From Zelopaecilomyces penicillatus (taxonomy: Eukaryota > Ascomycota > Sordariomycetes > Hypocreales > Pseudodiploosporaceae), in the NCBI GenBank assembly GCA_005765155.1, contig VCCP01000002.1:1674001-1738000 (forward strand): a stretch of 64,000 nucleotides of DNA, given 5' to 3'. Each line of letters opens with the position of its first letter. Positions within the stretch are counted from its first letter, which is position 1. Of the stretch, positions 1 to 10,393 are shown piece by piece. A program made the translations under genes and the position numbers. The notes beneath the pieces were generated by a model, which saw only the letters and a list, made by a program, of their open reading frames with translations, did not search any database and had not been told where the DNA came from.

Positions 1-1305
1 AGTCGTGCTCCCTGTCTCGACACGAAAAGTGTGAATCGAGCGGATCGGGATTAAAATGAAATCCTTGTACAGTATGAAGTGAGTCGGACAAAGGCCGTGT
101 GAGCGCGCCCGTTCCTCCTCGGTCGACGTCCGAAGCAAAGAAGCAAGCATGGAATTTTTGGGCCTGGCCCACGAATCATGCACGTCAACTCCCATTCGCT
201 CCTTCGTCAGGTCGGCTTTGGGCGAGCGGCGTTCGCAGTTCTAGTCCTGTCGAGCCGGCTGGCGGCAAAACGTGGCTGTTTGGAAGGACAGCCGCTGCTT
301 CATCAACGGAATGAATAATGAGGGCGTGCATTACGTCGAGGGCCGTTCATCGTCATGGTTCTCCCTAATGGCGGCCACGCAGCCAATGGGCGCACTAGCG
401 ACTTGGCTCTTTCTGTACGCCATACTACAAACTGCCGACCAAAAGCTAGCGCCATCCTGGGTCCATGTATGAAAGCTGCAATTGTGCGATGATGCCTGCA
501 TAAGTGCGGAGAACCCCGTTCTGCGGCGCGCTTCCGGCTTCTGTAGCCAAACGCCCGGCGTAGAGGACCCGGGAAAAGTGTCTGCATAAGGCAACAAATC
601 TAGTGCATGGAAGGCCAGCTACAGCAAGTTGGAGGCTCCGAGATCTTACTCAAAGAGGGGGATAGCTTTAGGTGCGCTGCAACAGCCTGCAAGGGCCCTT
701 GTCATCGTAAACCCAGCCGTCCAAGTGGCTGGCCTTGTCAGAAGGAAGCTGAGAGATGTCATACGGAGTCTGTCCGTCAAGCTGTCCTGCATGTCTTCCA
801 GCTCTATTCCGGATATCGTGCCATGGTCGTAGTGGTCGTCCTCAGCTGGGGCGGCTGAGTATCACAACATGCGCAAGCAAGGGGGGGTGGATTGATGTAA
901 TTTTAGAGTGCATTGTATATTGGAGGACAGTGTCGATGGTTACAGTGTGTACTTTTACGATTTGGCTCTGTGGCCTTTGTGGTGTTGGGTGCAGGCCGTG
1001 GCAAGATCTGGGCCTCAGTTGGTTTCAGCTTCCTCCTTTTCATTCAGGAGGAGGCAAGAGGACATGGAGGACAAGGCAGTAAGCAGAGTAAGCTAGTACC
1101 GGGGCTTGCGGGGCAGGGGATGAGAGCGGCTGACTAAGCACTACACATGATGAACAAGTGCTATACGTACACAACTATCAAGAGCTTTCGTCATACGTCG
1201 CTGTTATTAACGTGAGAACCCGCGATAGGGAATGGGATACCACCCGACCACATACCATAGCGACTGCTTTGGCCTATCGCTATATCATCATACACAGCTG
1301 CAGTT
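1..1305. other. intergenic, left edge
   Basis: I see no supportable gene here. All open frames are short, lack recognisable domains and do not join across plausible introns. The stretch presumably holds the promoter and 5' leader of the t-SNARE gene that starts at 1306, and possibly the flank of a gene outside the window. Confidence 0.5.
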
Positions 1306-2503
1306 ATGAATATTGCACAATCAACCATTGCTCCATCGGTAGACCTTACGCCGCTGTTCAACGAGCTTCTGCAACAACAGAATGCGGCTCCGACTGCGCG
1401 GGCTGTCTCACTAGATGCCATTGAGGGTTTCCTCAAAGAAGCCTATCGGATTGTTAGTCTGCTCAAAACTTCTGGCTGATGCTCCAAGATCTAACATTTT
1501 ACTCATTGCAGAATTCACATATCACAAGTCTGCACCAGGAACTAAAAGATGTCCGGCAAGCATATCTCTCAACGGCACAACCCCGCAGGACACATTCGCG
1601 GTCCGCGCAGGACCAGATACGAGTGCTTTCCGATCGAGAACGGGAAGAAGTTGACGCAAACGCCAAACAAATGATACGGGAGCTTAATGCGAGCATAAGA
1701 GGCCTTGACGAGGCTGAGCAACTTCGTCGCGAGACGGAGTCTGCCGTTTTACGCCAGAAGTATGCAAGTGGACTCGGTGCTTTTGGATCGTGGGCTTCAG
1801 GTGGTGCTGCCAGTACCAAATCATCTGAGCATGCTGCTGCCGAAGGTCAGGCGCAGCAGACTGGAATACATCGAGATGGCGTTATGTGGTTTCTGCGCCA
1901 ACGACTGGAACTTTGTTGCCGCACACAGCAGGACATGATGGAGAAAAGGCTCAAGCGAGAGCTGGAAAAGAGCCGGAGTATACTAGCTCCACCGCCTGGC
2001 GACTTTGCGGACTTTCATCCCACCGCATCCAAGTCCTGGCAACAGTCGGCAGACCCTGAGGACAGTGGCGCATGGGACATGGATGCTTCCACCAGTTTTA
2101 CCCACGGCTTGACAGACGAGCAGGTACAGATGTTTGAGGAAGGGAACCAGAACATGATGGAGCAACAAGAGAGTGCTCTAGCTAAAGTCAAGTATGTCAC
2201 ATTGCTCTTTATCTACCTGGAACGGGAATTCCCATGACAAGCTAACAACATCCGAATCGCAGGACGGCTGAGCAATCCTTGCTGGAGATATCGGAGCTCC
2301 AGTCACTACTCATGAATAATTTGACCATTCAATTTGAAAACATCGAATTGCTAGTGGCAGACTCTAAATCTACAGCGGACAATGTTGGAGGGGGTAACAA
2401 ACAATTGAAAAAGGCGTCGGAACGGCCCAGCACCGCTCGGTACACGTTTTTTGCAGCAAGCGGCTTGTGCGCCTTTCTGGTGCTCTGGGACTTGATTATA
2501 TGA
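1306..2503 (+). CDS. ufe1: Syntaxin-18/Ufe1-type t-SNARE of the ER
   Basis: Predicted Qa-SNARE for fusion of Golgi-to-ER retrograde vesicles at the ER. Three exons (1306-1452, 1512-2191, 2263-2503) join in frame to give 355 residues, close to yeast Ufe1. The N-terminal part matches the syntaxin-18 N-terminal helical domain pattern. The last exon carries the SNARE helix (SELQSLLMNNLTIQFENIELL), whose central Gln in TIQFEN is the likely zero-layer residue. It is followed by a basic stretch and a single C-terminal membrane anchor (YTFFAASGLCAFLVLWDLII) ending at the stop, the usual tail-anchored layout. Introns are 59 and 71 nt with GTTAGT and GTATGT donors. The start at 1306 is the first ATG that gives the expected N-terminus. 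Assignment to Ufe1 rather than another Qa-SNARE rests on the long N-terminal domain and the syntaxin-18-like helix. Confidence 0.88.
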
Positions 2504-4369
2504 GACGGGATGCTGCTGATGACGGACATGAGTTGATGAACCAAGATGTTGCAATGAGAAACGTAAGACCTAAATATGATGATCTGAGTTTATGACACCA
2601 GTAGACATGTGGTAGATGGCTGCAATACGAGTACCAGAATTAGCTACTAGGTAGAAGGCGTACCGGTAGTATATTGTACTACTATACACTGTCTGCAGCA
2701 CCTTTGGATGCAACATGTGATAATGGGTCATATTTGCACGGGCTTCGGCAAACCCGGTCTCTCCCCAGTTTTGTCCCCCATCATCCCGCTAATTTACCCA
2801 TGGGGAGAATTAAGAGGAGTAATGAAGCGATGTTCATTGGCAGGGGATATTTGTTTGCATAACGGGTGCGAGGAGCGTTGCTCGTACTGAGCTGGTTCAA
2901 TCGCCAACTATAAGAAGCCGCCTCGTGATTGTCCAACTTGGATCGATTAACCGATATGGCGGGTAATTATGCGACCAGCCGGCCAGCAGCGGGTTGAGCA
3001 TTGGGATGGCGAGATGGGTAATGTCGGCTATAACAGCGTTGATGCAAGCAAGCCTCTGACATCTTACAGTGTGCAGGCACCTGTAGAAGCTGTGGCCTGT
3101 AATTAATAGTGCCTGTAGTGCCTGTCAAAGCTTCCAGCAGCAGCAGGCCAGCTTGTCTCTCACAATTTCACGATGTGGTGAAAAGCCATCCTTCCAGGCC
3201 TTGGCTGTATTACAGTCTTCCGCTAATCCTCACAAAACCAAACTCAGGCATCAAGATTTAATAGCAACTCAAACTAAAGACTAGGTATTACACATGATTG
3301 TTATATTAATAGGTAGGTAGGTGGTTTATAGATAGGTACGGAGTAGTATCGTGTCAGTTACAGCTTTGCCCGTGAGAGCCGAAGGGGCCTCGGCCTAGGT
3401 GGCACTAGATGCGTGCCCTCACAGACCTGAGCCGCTGACAGACACAGGTTTAAAAAGTGGCTCAACCCTCCCGTGCTGCCAGAGACGGGGGAGCTAAAAA
3501 AGAATGTGATTTCTTACATTATTATTCTATTACTTTCCACTTCTCGTTGTCGCGGGAAAAGACTGGCTTGCTTTGGGGAGTTTGATGATACATTTTTTCT
3601 CCTCCTAAACCCAGACCTCGACGTGGAAATATCCGCCCTGTACAGCTCTTGGCGCAACAGTAGCTTGGCCACTGTTGGATACACAAACAAGTGAATGCTT
3701 CAGCTTCTCCAGTCCTCTCAACTCAGGGTATGTATGTATTCCCACCTGTTCTCACTCTTCAGTTCCGTCTACAATCCAGCATAACAGCCCACTTATGCCT
3801 CGGTTCTGCTGCGGGTTTGCGCGCAACAAGCCGTTTGAAACTTTGGTCCCGTGGCTTGACTAACGTAATGCGCTCAAATACGCATTGGCAGATCCCCAGT
3901 CCATCCCTACATATACCTACAAATTCTTCATCAAAACATTAGGCCGCTTCCGGGTTACCCCGTCGCCGGTCCCCAGTCTGCTACAACCTCAGGACGCCTG
4001 TCTGTTACGAACACAGCACAAGGTCTCTCACGATTGTTCTTGTGCTTGCGAGGATTTCACCACTGCAACCCTGCTGGCCGCCGTTGACCCGAGACCTCTG
4101 ACGTGCATTGCCCTTCGACCGGTTGCTGTAACCTAGGCAATTATTATTAAAGCTTGGCTGGACAGAGAGTATTACGAAGCGACAGGAATCGGGAATCAGG
4201 AATCCACAACTACCTAAAAGCAGACAGACGCCTTGCAGCAAGCAATCGGCCAGACTGCCAGTCGCAGTGGCTGAATTAGTTATCGCAAACCCCACCAGTC
4301 ACACCCAGTGACACCACCATCATACCTGCCTGCCTGCTATTTCTTCAATTCCCCCTCCATCCCTCCAAC
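2504..4369. other. intergenic between ufe1 and aspartate aminotransferase
   Basis: No gene is supportable. The stretch contains a GGTA-rich tract around 3310-3323, followed by a TAGGTACGGAGTAG element at 3333-3346 that recurs elsewhere in the window. The last few hundred bases before 4370 are C/T-rich, as expected for a fungal promoter and leader, and no upstream ATG was noted close to the start. Confidence 0.5.
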
Positions 4370-5998
4370 ATGGCGCCTCCATCCTCGTCTTCTTCTCTCG
4401 CGCGCCTCAACAACATCGCCAACCACATTTCACCTGCCATGGCTTTCACTACCAGCTTCCCGGCCGAGAACGTGCCCCAGGCTCCTGAGGATCCCCTTTT
4501 TGGTCTTGCGCGCGCTTACAAGGGCGACTCCAGCCCTCTCAAGGTTGATTTGGTGAGTAATACAGATCAGCTCTGCTAGCCCGGCTCGCAACGGCGAAGT
4601 CGGAGCAACAAATTCCACGGCCTCTACAGATGATACTGACTTTTTGCGCAGGGAATTGGAGCATACCGCGATGATAATGCCAAACCCTGGGTTCTCCCCG
4701 TTGTCAAAAAGGTACGACCGTTCTGCTCTAAAGCCTAGATTCGCACAACTTTTTTCCCTTCTCTCCCCCTACTACCTACTACAAACCGCGCAATTGAATG
4801 TTACCCTTGACTTTTTTTTCCATCTTTCTTCCCGGGTATTACTACATGTACTACCGCATTCTGTCTAGTGCTCTCCGTCTCCGTTGCTAGGTACGAGCTT
4901 GGCTAACTTTTCAATTGTTGAAACCAGGCCGATGAAATTCTCCGAAACAACCCCGAGCTCAACCACGAATATGCCCCCATCGCCGGCATTGAGAGCTTCA
5001 CCTCCAAGGCTGCAGAGCTGATGCTCGGCGCCGACTCGCCAGCTCTCAAGGAAAGCCGCGCAACTTCCATGCAGACTATTTCGGGAACTGGTGCCGTCCA
5101 TCTTGGTGCCCTGTTTCTCGCCAAGTTTTACAAGGGCAGCCGGACTGTCTACGTTTCAAACCCCACGTGGGCGAACCACCACCAAATTTTCTCCAATGTG
5201 GGCCTGGCTATTGCTCAGTACCCCTACTTCTCCAAGGAGACTAGGGGTCTGGACTTTGATGGCATGAAGGCTACTCTGGCCGCTGCCCCAGAGGGCTCTA
5301 TTGTTTTGCTTCACCCTTGCGCTCACAACCCAACTGGCGTTGACCCCACGCTAGATCAGTGGAAGGAGCTTGCTGTCCTCATCCGACAGAAGAAGCATTT
5401 CCCCTTCTTTGACTGTGCTTACCAGGGCTTTGCCTCCGGTGATCTCTCTCGCGACGCCAGGGCCGTGCGTTACTTTGTTGAGCAGGGATTCGAGCTTCTC
5501 ATTGCCCAGAGCTTTGCCAAGAATTTCGGTCTCTATGGTGAGCGGGCTGGATGCTTCCATGTGGTGACTGCACCGGGTGCGGAAGCCTCAGCTACCATAT
5601 CAAGAATTGCTTCCCAGCTGGCCATTCTTCAGAGATCTGAAATCTCAAATCCTCCTCTGTACGGTGCTCGCATTGCTAGCACTGTTTTGAACGACTCACA
5701 GTTATTCACCGAATGGGAGGAGAATTTGCGTACCATGTCTGGTCGAATCATTGACATGCGCAACGCTCTGCGGTCTAAGCTGGAGGAGTTGAAAACGCCA
5801 GGCACCTGGAACCACATCACCGACCAGATTGGCATGTTCAGCTTCACTGGCCTATCAGAAGCACAAGTGCAGAAACTTCGCGAGGAATACCACATTTACA
5901 TGACCAAGAATGGACGCATCAGCATGGCTGGTCTCAACAGCAAGAACATTGACCACGTGGCCAACGCCATCCGACAGGTCGTCAGTGAAACACAGTAA
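4370..5998 (+). CDS. Aspartate aminotransferase (class I PLP enzyme)
   Basis: Interconverts aspartate plus 2-oxoglutarate with oxaloacetate plus glutamate, linking nitrogen metabolism to the malate-aspartate shuttle. Exons 4370-4552, 4652-4711 and 4928-5998 give 437 residues. Family hallmarks are KVDLGIGAYRDDNAKPWVLP across the first junction, the CAHNPTG loop, and AQSFAKNFGLYGERAG, in which Lys ~279 is the expected Schiff-base lysine. The C-terminal substrate Arg lies in KNGRISMAGL. The first ATG (4370) has a strong context (A at -3, G at +4) and adds 23 Ser/Ala-rich residues without acidic side chains. A second in-frame ATG at 4439 would start at MAFTTSF, close to a typical cytosolic form. 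This could mean dual cytosolic and mitochondrial products, but that is inference. The body resembles the cytosolic isozyme more than the mitochondrial one. Confidence 0.95.
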
Positions 5999-6570
5999 AA
6001 GGGGGACGCCAATGATTGGTGCAATAGACGGTGTTTAGAACATGAATGTAGACAATGTCAGGTATGACAGGGTGGACGAGTTATCGGTCAATGAGTAACG
6101 GGGCGCATCTGCCGTTGCAGTCTGACTATAGTATTATTATCCCCGAGATGACAATCTATGTATATATATATATCAAGAGTTTTGTTTACGAAGCCTCACA
6201 TTTACTCCGTCAGTCGCGTGATACTATCCACGTAAGTGGGCATGGTAGGATATAGCACAGCGTGTCATACTAGTTATATGGCCGGGAAAGCCGGAGTCAT
6301 ACTCCCGATTCGGGTCTCCGCTTCGACCGCGTCTCCACATGCTTTGGCCGAGAATCGGAGGTGCTTCCCATGCGTCGACGCCTTTTTAGCGCAATATTCA
6401 TATCACGGGCTATTTTATGTTTTGCATGAATATAGTGGGGGCGATGAATTTGAAGTCTCAGTGGCATGTTATACATCCATGTTTAATCTGGAATATGGAT
6501 TAATCAATTAGTATAATGACTACTAGACGTATTATTGATCTATCTACACTGACCCCCTATATTCCAAGGC
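5999..6570. other. convergent 3' intergenic region
   Basis: Lies between the stop codons of the aminotransferase (plus) and the GH5 gene (minus). It contains AT-rich patches such as a TA-repeat near 6161-6172, suitable for 3' ends. No gene is seen. Confidence 0.5.
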
Positions 6571-7954
6571 TCAATACACAATACCAGACCAGTCCTGTCT
6601 CGAGTTGGCATTGGAGGCAGCCTTAACCTGCCCAGCAATATCAACACCGCTGTCGACAAAGAAGCCAAAGGGATCAGAGTCGCCGACGGTGCATTTCTTC
6701 GAGGGCAAGAACTGCCAGTAGAGCCACGGCAGACCGGCATTGTTCATGTCCCTGGTGTTTGCGGGGAACTCGCTCTTTGCGTCGAGAGATTTGGTGTTGA
6801 CGCCCCACTCCTCGAGGAAGACGAGCTTGCCGTTGGTTTGCCCGAGCCAACTGTTGTAGCTGTTGGACCATTGGTTGGGGTTGGAGGCTTGGCTGCCGGC
6901 GTAGCGGTGGACTATGATGATTGGGATGAGAGTTTTAGTTTGCCGAAGTTTTATAGATGAAGTGTGTTGGTGTTTGCTGGGGTGTAATAATGTGTAGAGA
7001 ACAATTTTTGGAAAAGGGGATGAGAGGATTCTCATAACTGTGTTTTGAGGATCTGAAGGGGACGCTTACCTGCAATGATATCCAGCTCTGGACAGCTCAT
7101 AGCGGACTTTATAAACGTACAACCACCAGAAATATCTCCACCAAACCCGCCCGTCGCAATCTTGATTGAATTGCCGCTGCCCAACACGGACCGAAGCGTC
7201 TTTGAGCGTCCGCACACCCACGTCGCCGCCGCAGGGTAGTTGCATTCCTCCTGTTTCGCGCTAAAGGGCTCGTTTTGCAGGTCAAACGCCATGATGGCGG
7301 CGTTCCAGGATTTCCAGACTTCACCGCTGTACTTGCCCTTGTAGTTGAGGATGAAGCGTAGACGGGCGTCAAAGGCGTTGTAGGCTTCTTGCTTTTCGTA
7401 GAAGTAGCCAGGGCCCCAGGTTTGGCCGTAGATGTCGTTTCTAGGGTATGTGGTTTTAGGTTTATAGCAAATGGTAAAAATGAGAGGCTGTGATGGAAGA
7501 GTATAGAAATAGAAACATGGGATATTAATTATTCGGTAAGAGGAATGTAGTTTTCTTACCCATTGGCCCCGTTTAGCTTGTTCCCATCATGAGGAGAAAT
7601 CAAAGCCTTCATCCCAAGGCTCTGGACAAAAGTGAGAGTCTTGTCCAGAAGATCAAGCGTCTCGACATTATACTTGCCCAGGACAGTTTCCAGCTCAGGC
7701 ACTTTGCTAACACTGATGCTCCCCTTGACGCAAGAGTTGCCGCCGGGCTGATCGCTGACCCAGAGACGAATGACTTTTACTCCTGCCGAAGCCAGTTGGC
7801 TGAGATAGGTCCGCTGGTCGGATTCGGACATGCCTTGGAGGAAGTAGTTGCTTGTTCCGGCCCAGGACTTGGACACGGCTCTGGGGTTGAGTTCAGCAGG
7901 AGATGCTGAGACTCCCAGAAGCAGAGAGCATAGTGTAAACAGAGTGGCCCTCAT
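6571..7954 (-). CDS. Secreted GH5 glycoside hydrolase, endo-beta-mannanase-like
   Basis: Minus-strand gene with exons 7954-7560, 7440-7070 and 6911-6571, giving 368 residues. The start at 7954 gives a classical signal peptide (MRATLFTLCSLLLGVSASP), and the protein is expected to be secreted. GH5 signatures are the segment around VKVIRLWV, the acid/base Glu in FDLQNEP (about residue 189), AVHRYAG, and the nucleophile Glu in LEEWGVN (about residue 290). Fungal proteins of this layout are usually annotated as mannan endo-1,4-beta-mannosidases, so plant mannan or fungal wall mannan is the likely substrate, but the subfamily cannot be fixed by eye. There is no carbohydrate-binding module. Introns of 119 and 158 nt have GTAAGA and GTAAGC donors. 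No other carbohydrate enzyme lies nearby. Confidence 0.87.
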
Positions 7955-9293
7955 ATTGAATTGGTAGCCCAAAAAGAAGCTCTCGGAGTTTTGAACAACG
8001 ATGAATAGGATTGCGCAAATAGTTTGATAGGTTTCTAGCTGGCTCGTACAGAGAGTCTAACTGTTAGTATATTAAAATACCAAGGCTAAATATACATCAA
8101 CCTATTCAAGTAAACTATATACTTGAAGTTATCGTATCCTCCTCGATTCTAACAGGCAGTTCAAAAGTCCGTACCATGCATCCGATGAAACCTTCTCCGG
8201 GGCGACTGTTGTCCGCAACACATTTCACTGCCGATCTTCCTCTCGTCACAGGGATGCTTCTGCCCCTGAACGTTATCCAGGCTTCCTTCGACTGAAAAAC
8301 AAGCACTTTGGCGATGCTACCTTGTGTTATTCCTTGCCCTACCCCTTGCCATGGAGTTGAGAAAACAAACACACACACACATAAACGGGTCAATGCGCGC
8401 CGTTGATTTCGCCGGCGACCAAACGAGCTGCCTTATCTGGATCCTTTGGTGTTGAAAGCTGCAGTTTATGGGTTATTGGGGGGGGGGGGTTAGCATCCTA
8501 ACTCAAAGCGTCCATCTGATGATCATGTTCAGAGTTATGGCCGGCTTTTCTCCATATCATAGGTACGGAGAACAAGGTCGTCCGTTGTCATACTAGGGAT
8601 CTGCCGAGTGCTTCCTGCCACTAGTGCGGCATCTTAAATGCCCGGTTCAGCAGTTGTATCTTGCCGGATCAGTGAGACAACATTTGCAGGACCCCTTGCA
8701 ACTTTGTCGTTTTCTTCAGCCAACCTTGATGAGTTCAATGCAACACTTGAATCCTAATGTCAGCGCTACGTGCGTAAATGTGTTCGGATCGAGAAGATGA
8801 CAGCAGGAGCCGAGGCTTGACGGTTATGCAGCCGTGAAGCGACCCAGGAGAGCCGCCTACCTATTACTGTGATGCTCATGTACACTCTTCGTATTAGGCC
8901 ATCCCGGCCGGATCTGTTACACGTCTTTCACTCGAGCCAGATTGCACTTCTGTCGTTGGGATAGGAGAAAACATATCGTGCTGAAGTTGGCTGATTATAC
9001 TCCTTTACAAGCAAGTAGACTTTGGCGTAAAGCGATGCATACATAATATAGAAACCTAAAGATTGTCTCTCTTCTTTTTTTATTCTTGAGTAAACAGCAA
9101 AGATATTCCCGGCCCCTTGAGAATTCGCCTGCGAGCTCTAAGCTCTAGCCAATACCCACCATTTCGTGTACCATTTCGCCTGCCAAAATCATAGATCATC
9201 ATAGATCATCATAGGAATACAGCACTTGTAAACCACCAAGACGGCCGCCTCCCTTTTCCTATAACCACCCAAAACTCATACCCTTTTCCTTAT
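7955..9293. other. intergenic, upstream of the GH5 gene
   Basis: No supportable gene. It includes a G-homopolymer (8480-8489), a CA run at 8371-8380 and a TAGGTACGGAG element at 8560-8570. The portion next to 7954 is the presumed promoter of the hydrolase. Confidence 0.45.
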
Positions 9294-9554
9294 TCAATAC
9301 TTCTTCTTGTTCTTGTTCTTCTTCGAGAGCGTCCTGTCAACGCTAAAAAGTACCGCCGCCCCCATGAGTGCCAGCTCGACACCTTCGATCCAGGTGAAGG
9401 CGCCGCACTCCTTCTCCTTCTTCAGCCGATGCTGCCGCTCGTGATGCACCGCGCGTGATGGTCGTGGATCTGGAAAAGCGGAAAACAAGCCGCTATCGCC
9501 ATTGTGACGCCTGTTGCTGCTCCCCGACGACCGAGAGTTGTGGTGGGAAGGCAT
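9294..9554 (-). CDS. Small hypothetical protein with one predicted membrane helix
   Basis: A single-exon minus-strand frame of 86 residues starting at an ATG with A at -3 (ACAATGCC). The N-terminal half is Ser/Arg/His-rich (MPSHHNSRSSGSSNRRHNGD). A Lys/Glu-rich patch follows, then one hydrophobic segment (WIEGVELALMGAAVLFSVD), and the end is a strongly basic tail (KKNKNKKKY). I do not recognise a family. The charge pattern would suit a small membrane-anchored protein with basic flanks. Support is the good start context, a single ATG-to-stop frame with a coherent hydrophobic helix, and no better frame on either strand. A chance open frame remains possible. Confidence 0.45.
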   Translation of the reverse strand: MPSHHNSRSSGSSNRRHNGDSGLFSAFPDPRPSRAVHHERQHRLKKEKECGAFTWIEGVELALMGAAVLFSVDRTLSKKNKNKKKY

Positions 9555-10393
9555 TGTTTTCTCCCGATATTTACTTCTTGCTTTCGCTTTTGTTGTTGAA
9601 CAGGGAGATTGACAATTTTTTTTTTTGCAAAGCGTATGCTAGCGATGTGATGTGATGTAGGTAATGTTGTTTATTTGCCCTGATGCCTAGTCAAACTAGG
9701 CTAGGTGGCAAGTTGCTATGTGTAGATGTGCGTAGTTGTTGGTCTTTGCCGGACAGCGTGAGCGGCAGTGATATCGCCAAGGGTTGCGATGTGCTTTCTC
9801 ATTAGAGAACCAAGGGTCTTCGTGTGAAACAACCAAAATTGGCAACAAGCTGAACTTATAGGTCTCTTGGCACTGCATAACTAGAAACTCGCTTTGCAGT
9901 GTGCTTAATTGCTTGTCCCCCTCCCAGTCCTGGTAAGCAGCCATCGCCCCTCACTAAAATGGCGCTGAATTACACGGTTGCTTGCAGATCGAAGTCATCT
10001 CAAGCCAGATGATGTCACCCTGTTATGCGTCGCTTCATTGTCTTGCCACACACACCACGTGTTTCGCTTAGCTGTGTCAAAACAAGCACTTGGGATCGGC
10101 GGTCTGCCATATATGGTATTGGCGGTGCTGGGACTAAATATGGAGAACCTGCACGTCATCTGCTGGTGCCTCTTCGTCATGCTACACTGATACTTGGCGA
10201 TGCAATTAATCGCGCCTTGATTTCACTGGCCATTGTTTTGGGCAAGTCCACAACGTGACGCCTTGTGACTATAAACATTCATGTTTACACGGACGTTTGT
10301 ACGGTAAATCTACACCGTACCTCCCTCTACTCCTACGGGAACGATGCATTGGTGTTAACCTGAAACTATCGTGGAATCATCCCCTTCGTACGT
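9555..10393. other. intergenic, upstream of the small protein and downstream of nte1
   Basis: No supportable gene. Short open frames on both strands between 9978 and 10260 overlap each other and show no domain or intron logic. The left part is the presumed promoter of the small minus-strand gene; the right part holds the 3' end of nte1. Confidence 0.45.

Noticed and set aside
8115..8393. 92-codon minus-strand frame upstream of the GH5 gene
   Set aside because: It has no ATG start (begins at a TTG) and includes a CA simple repeat.
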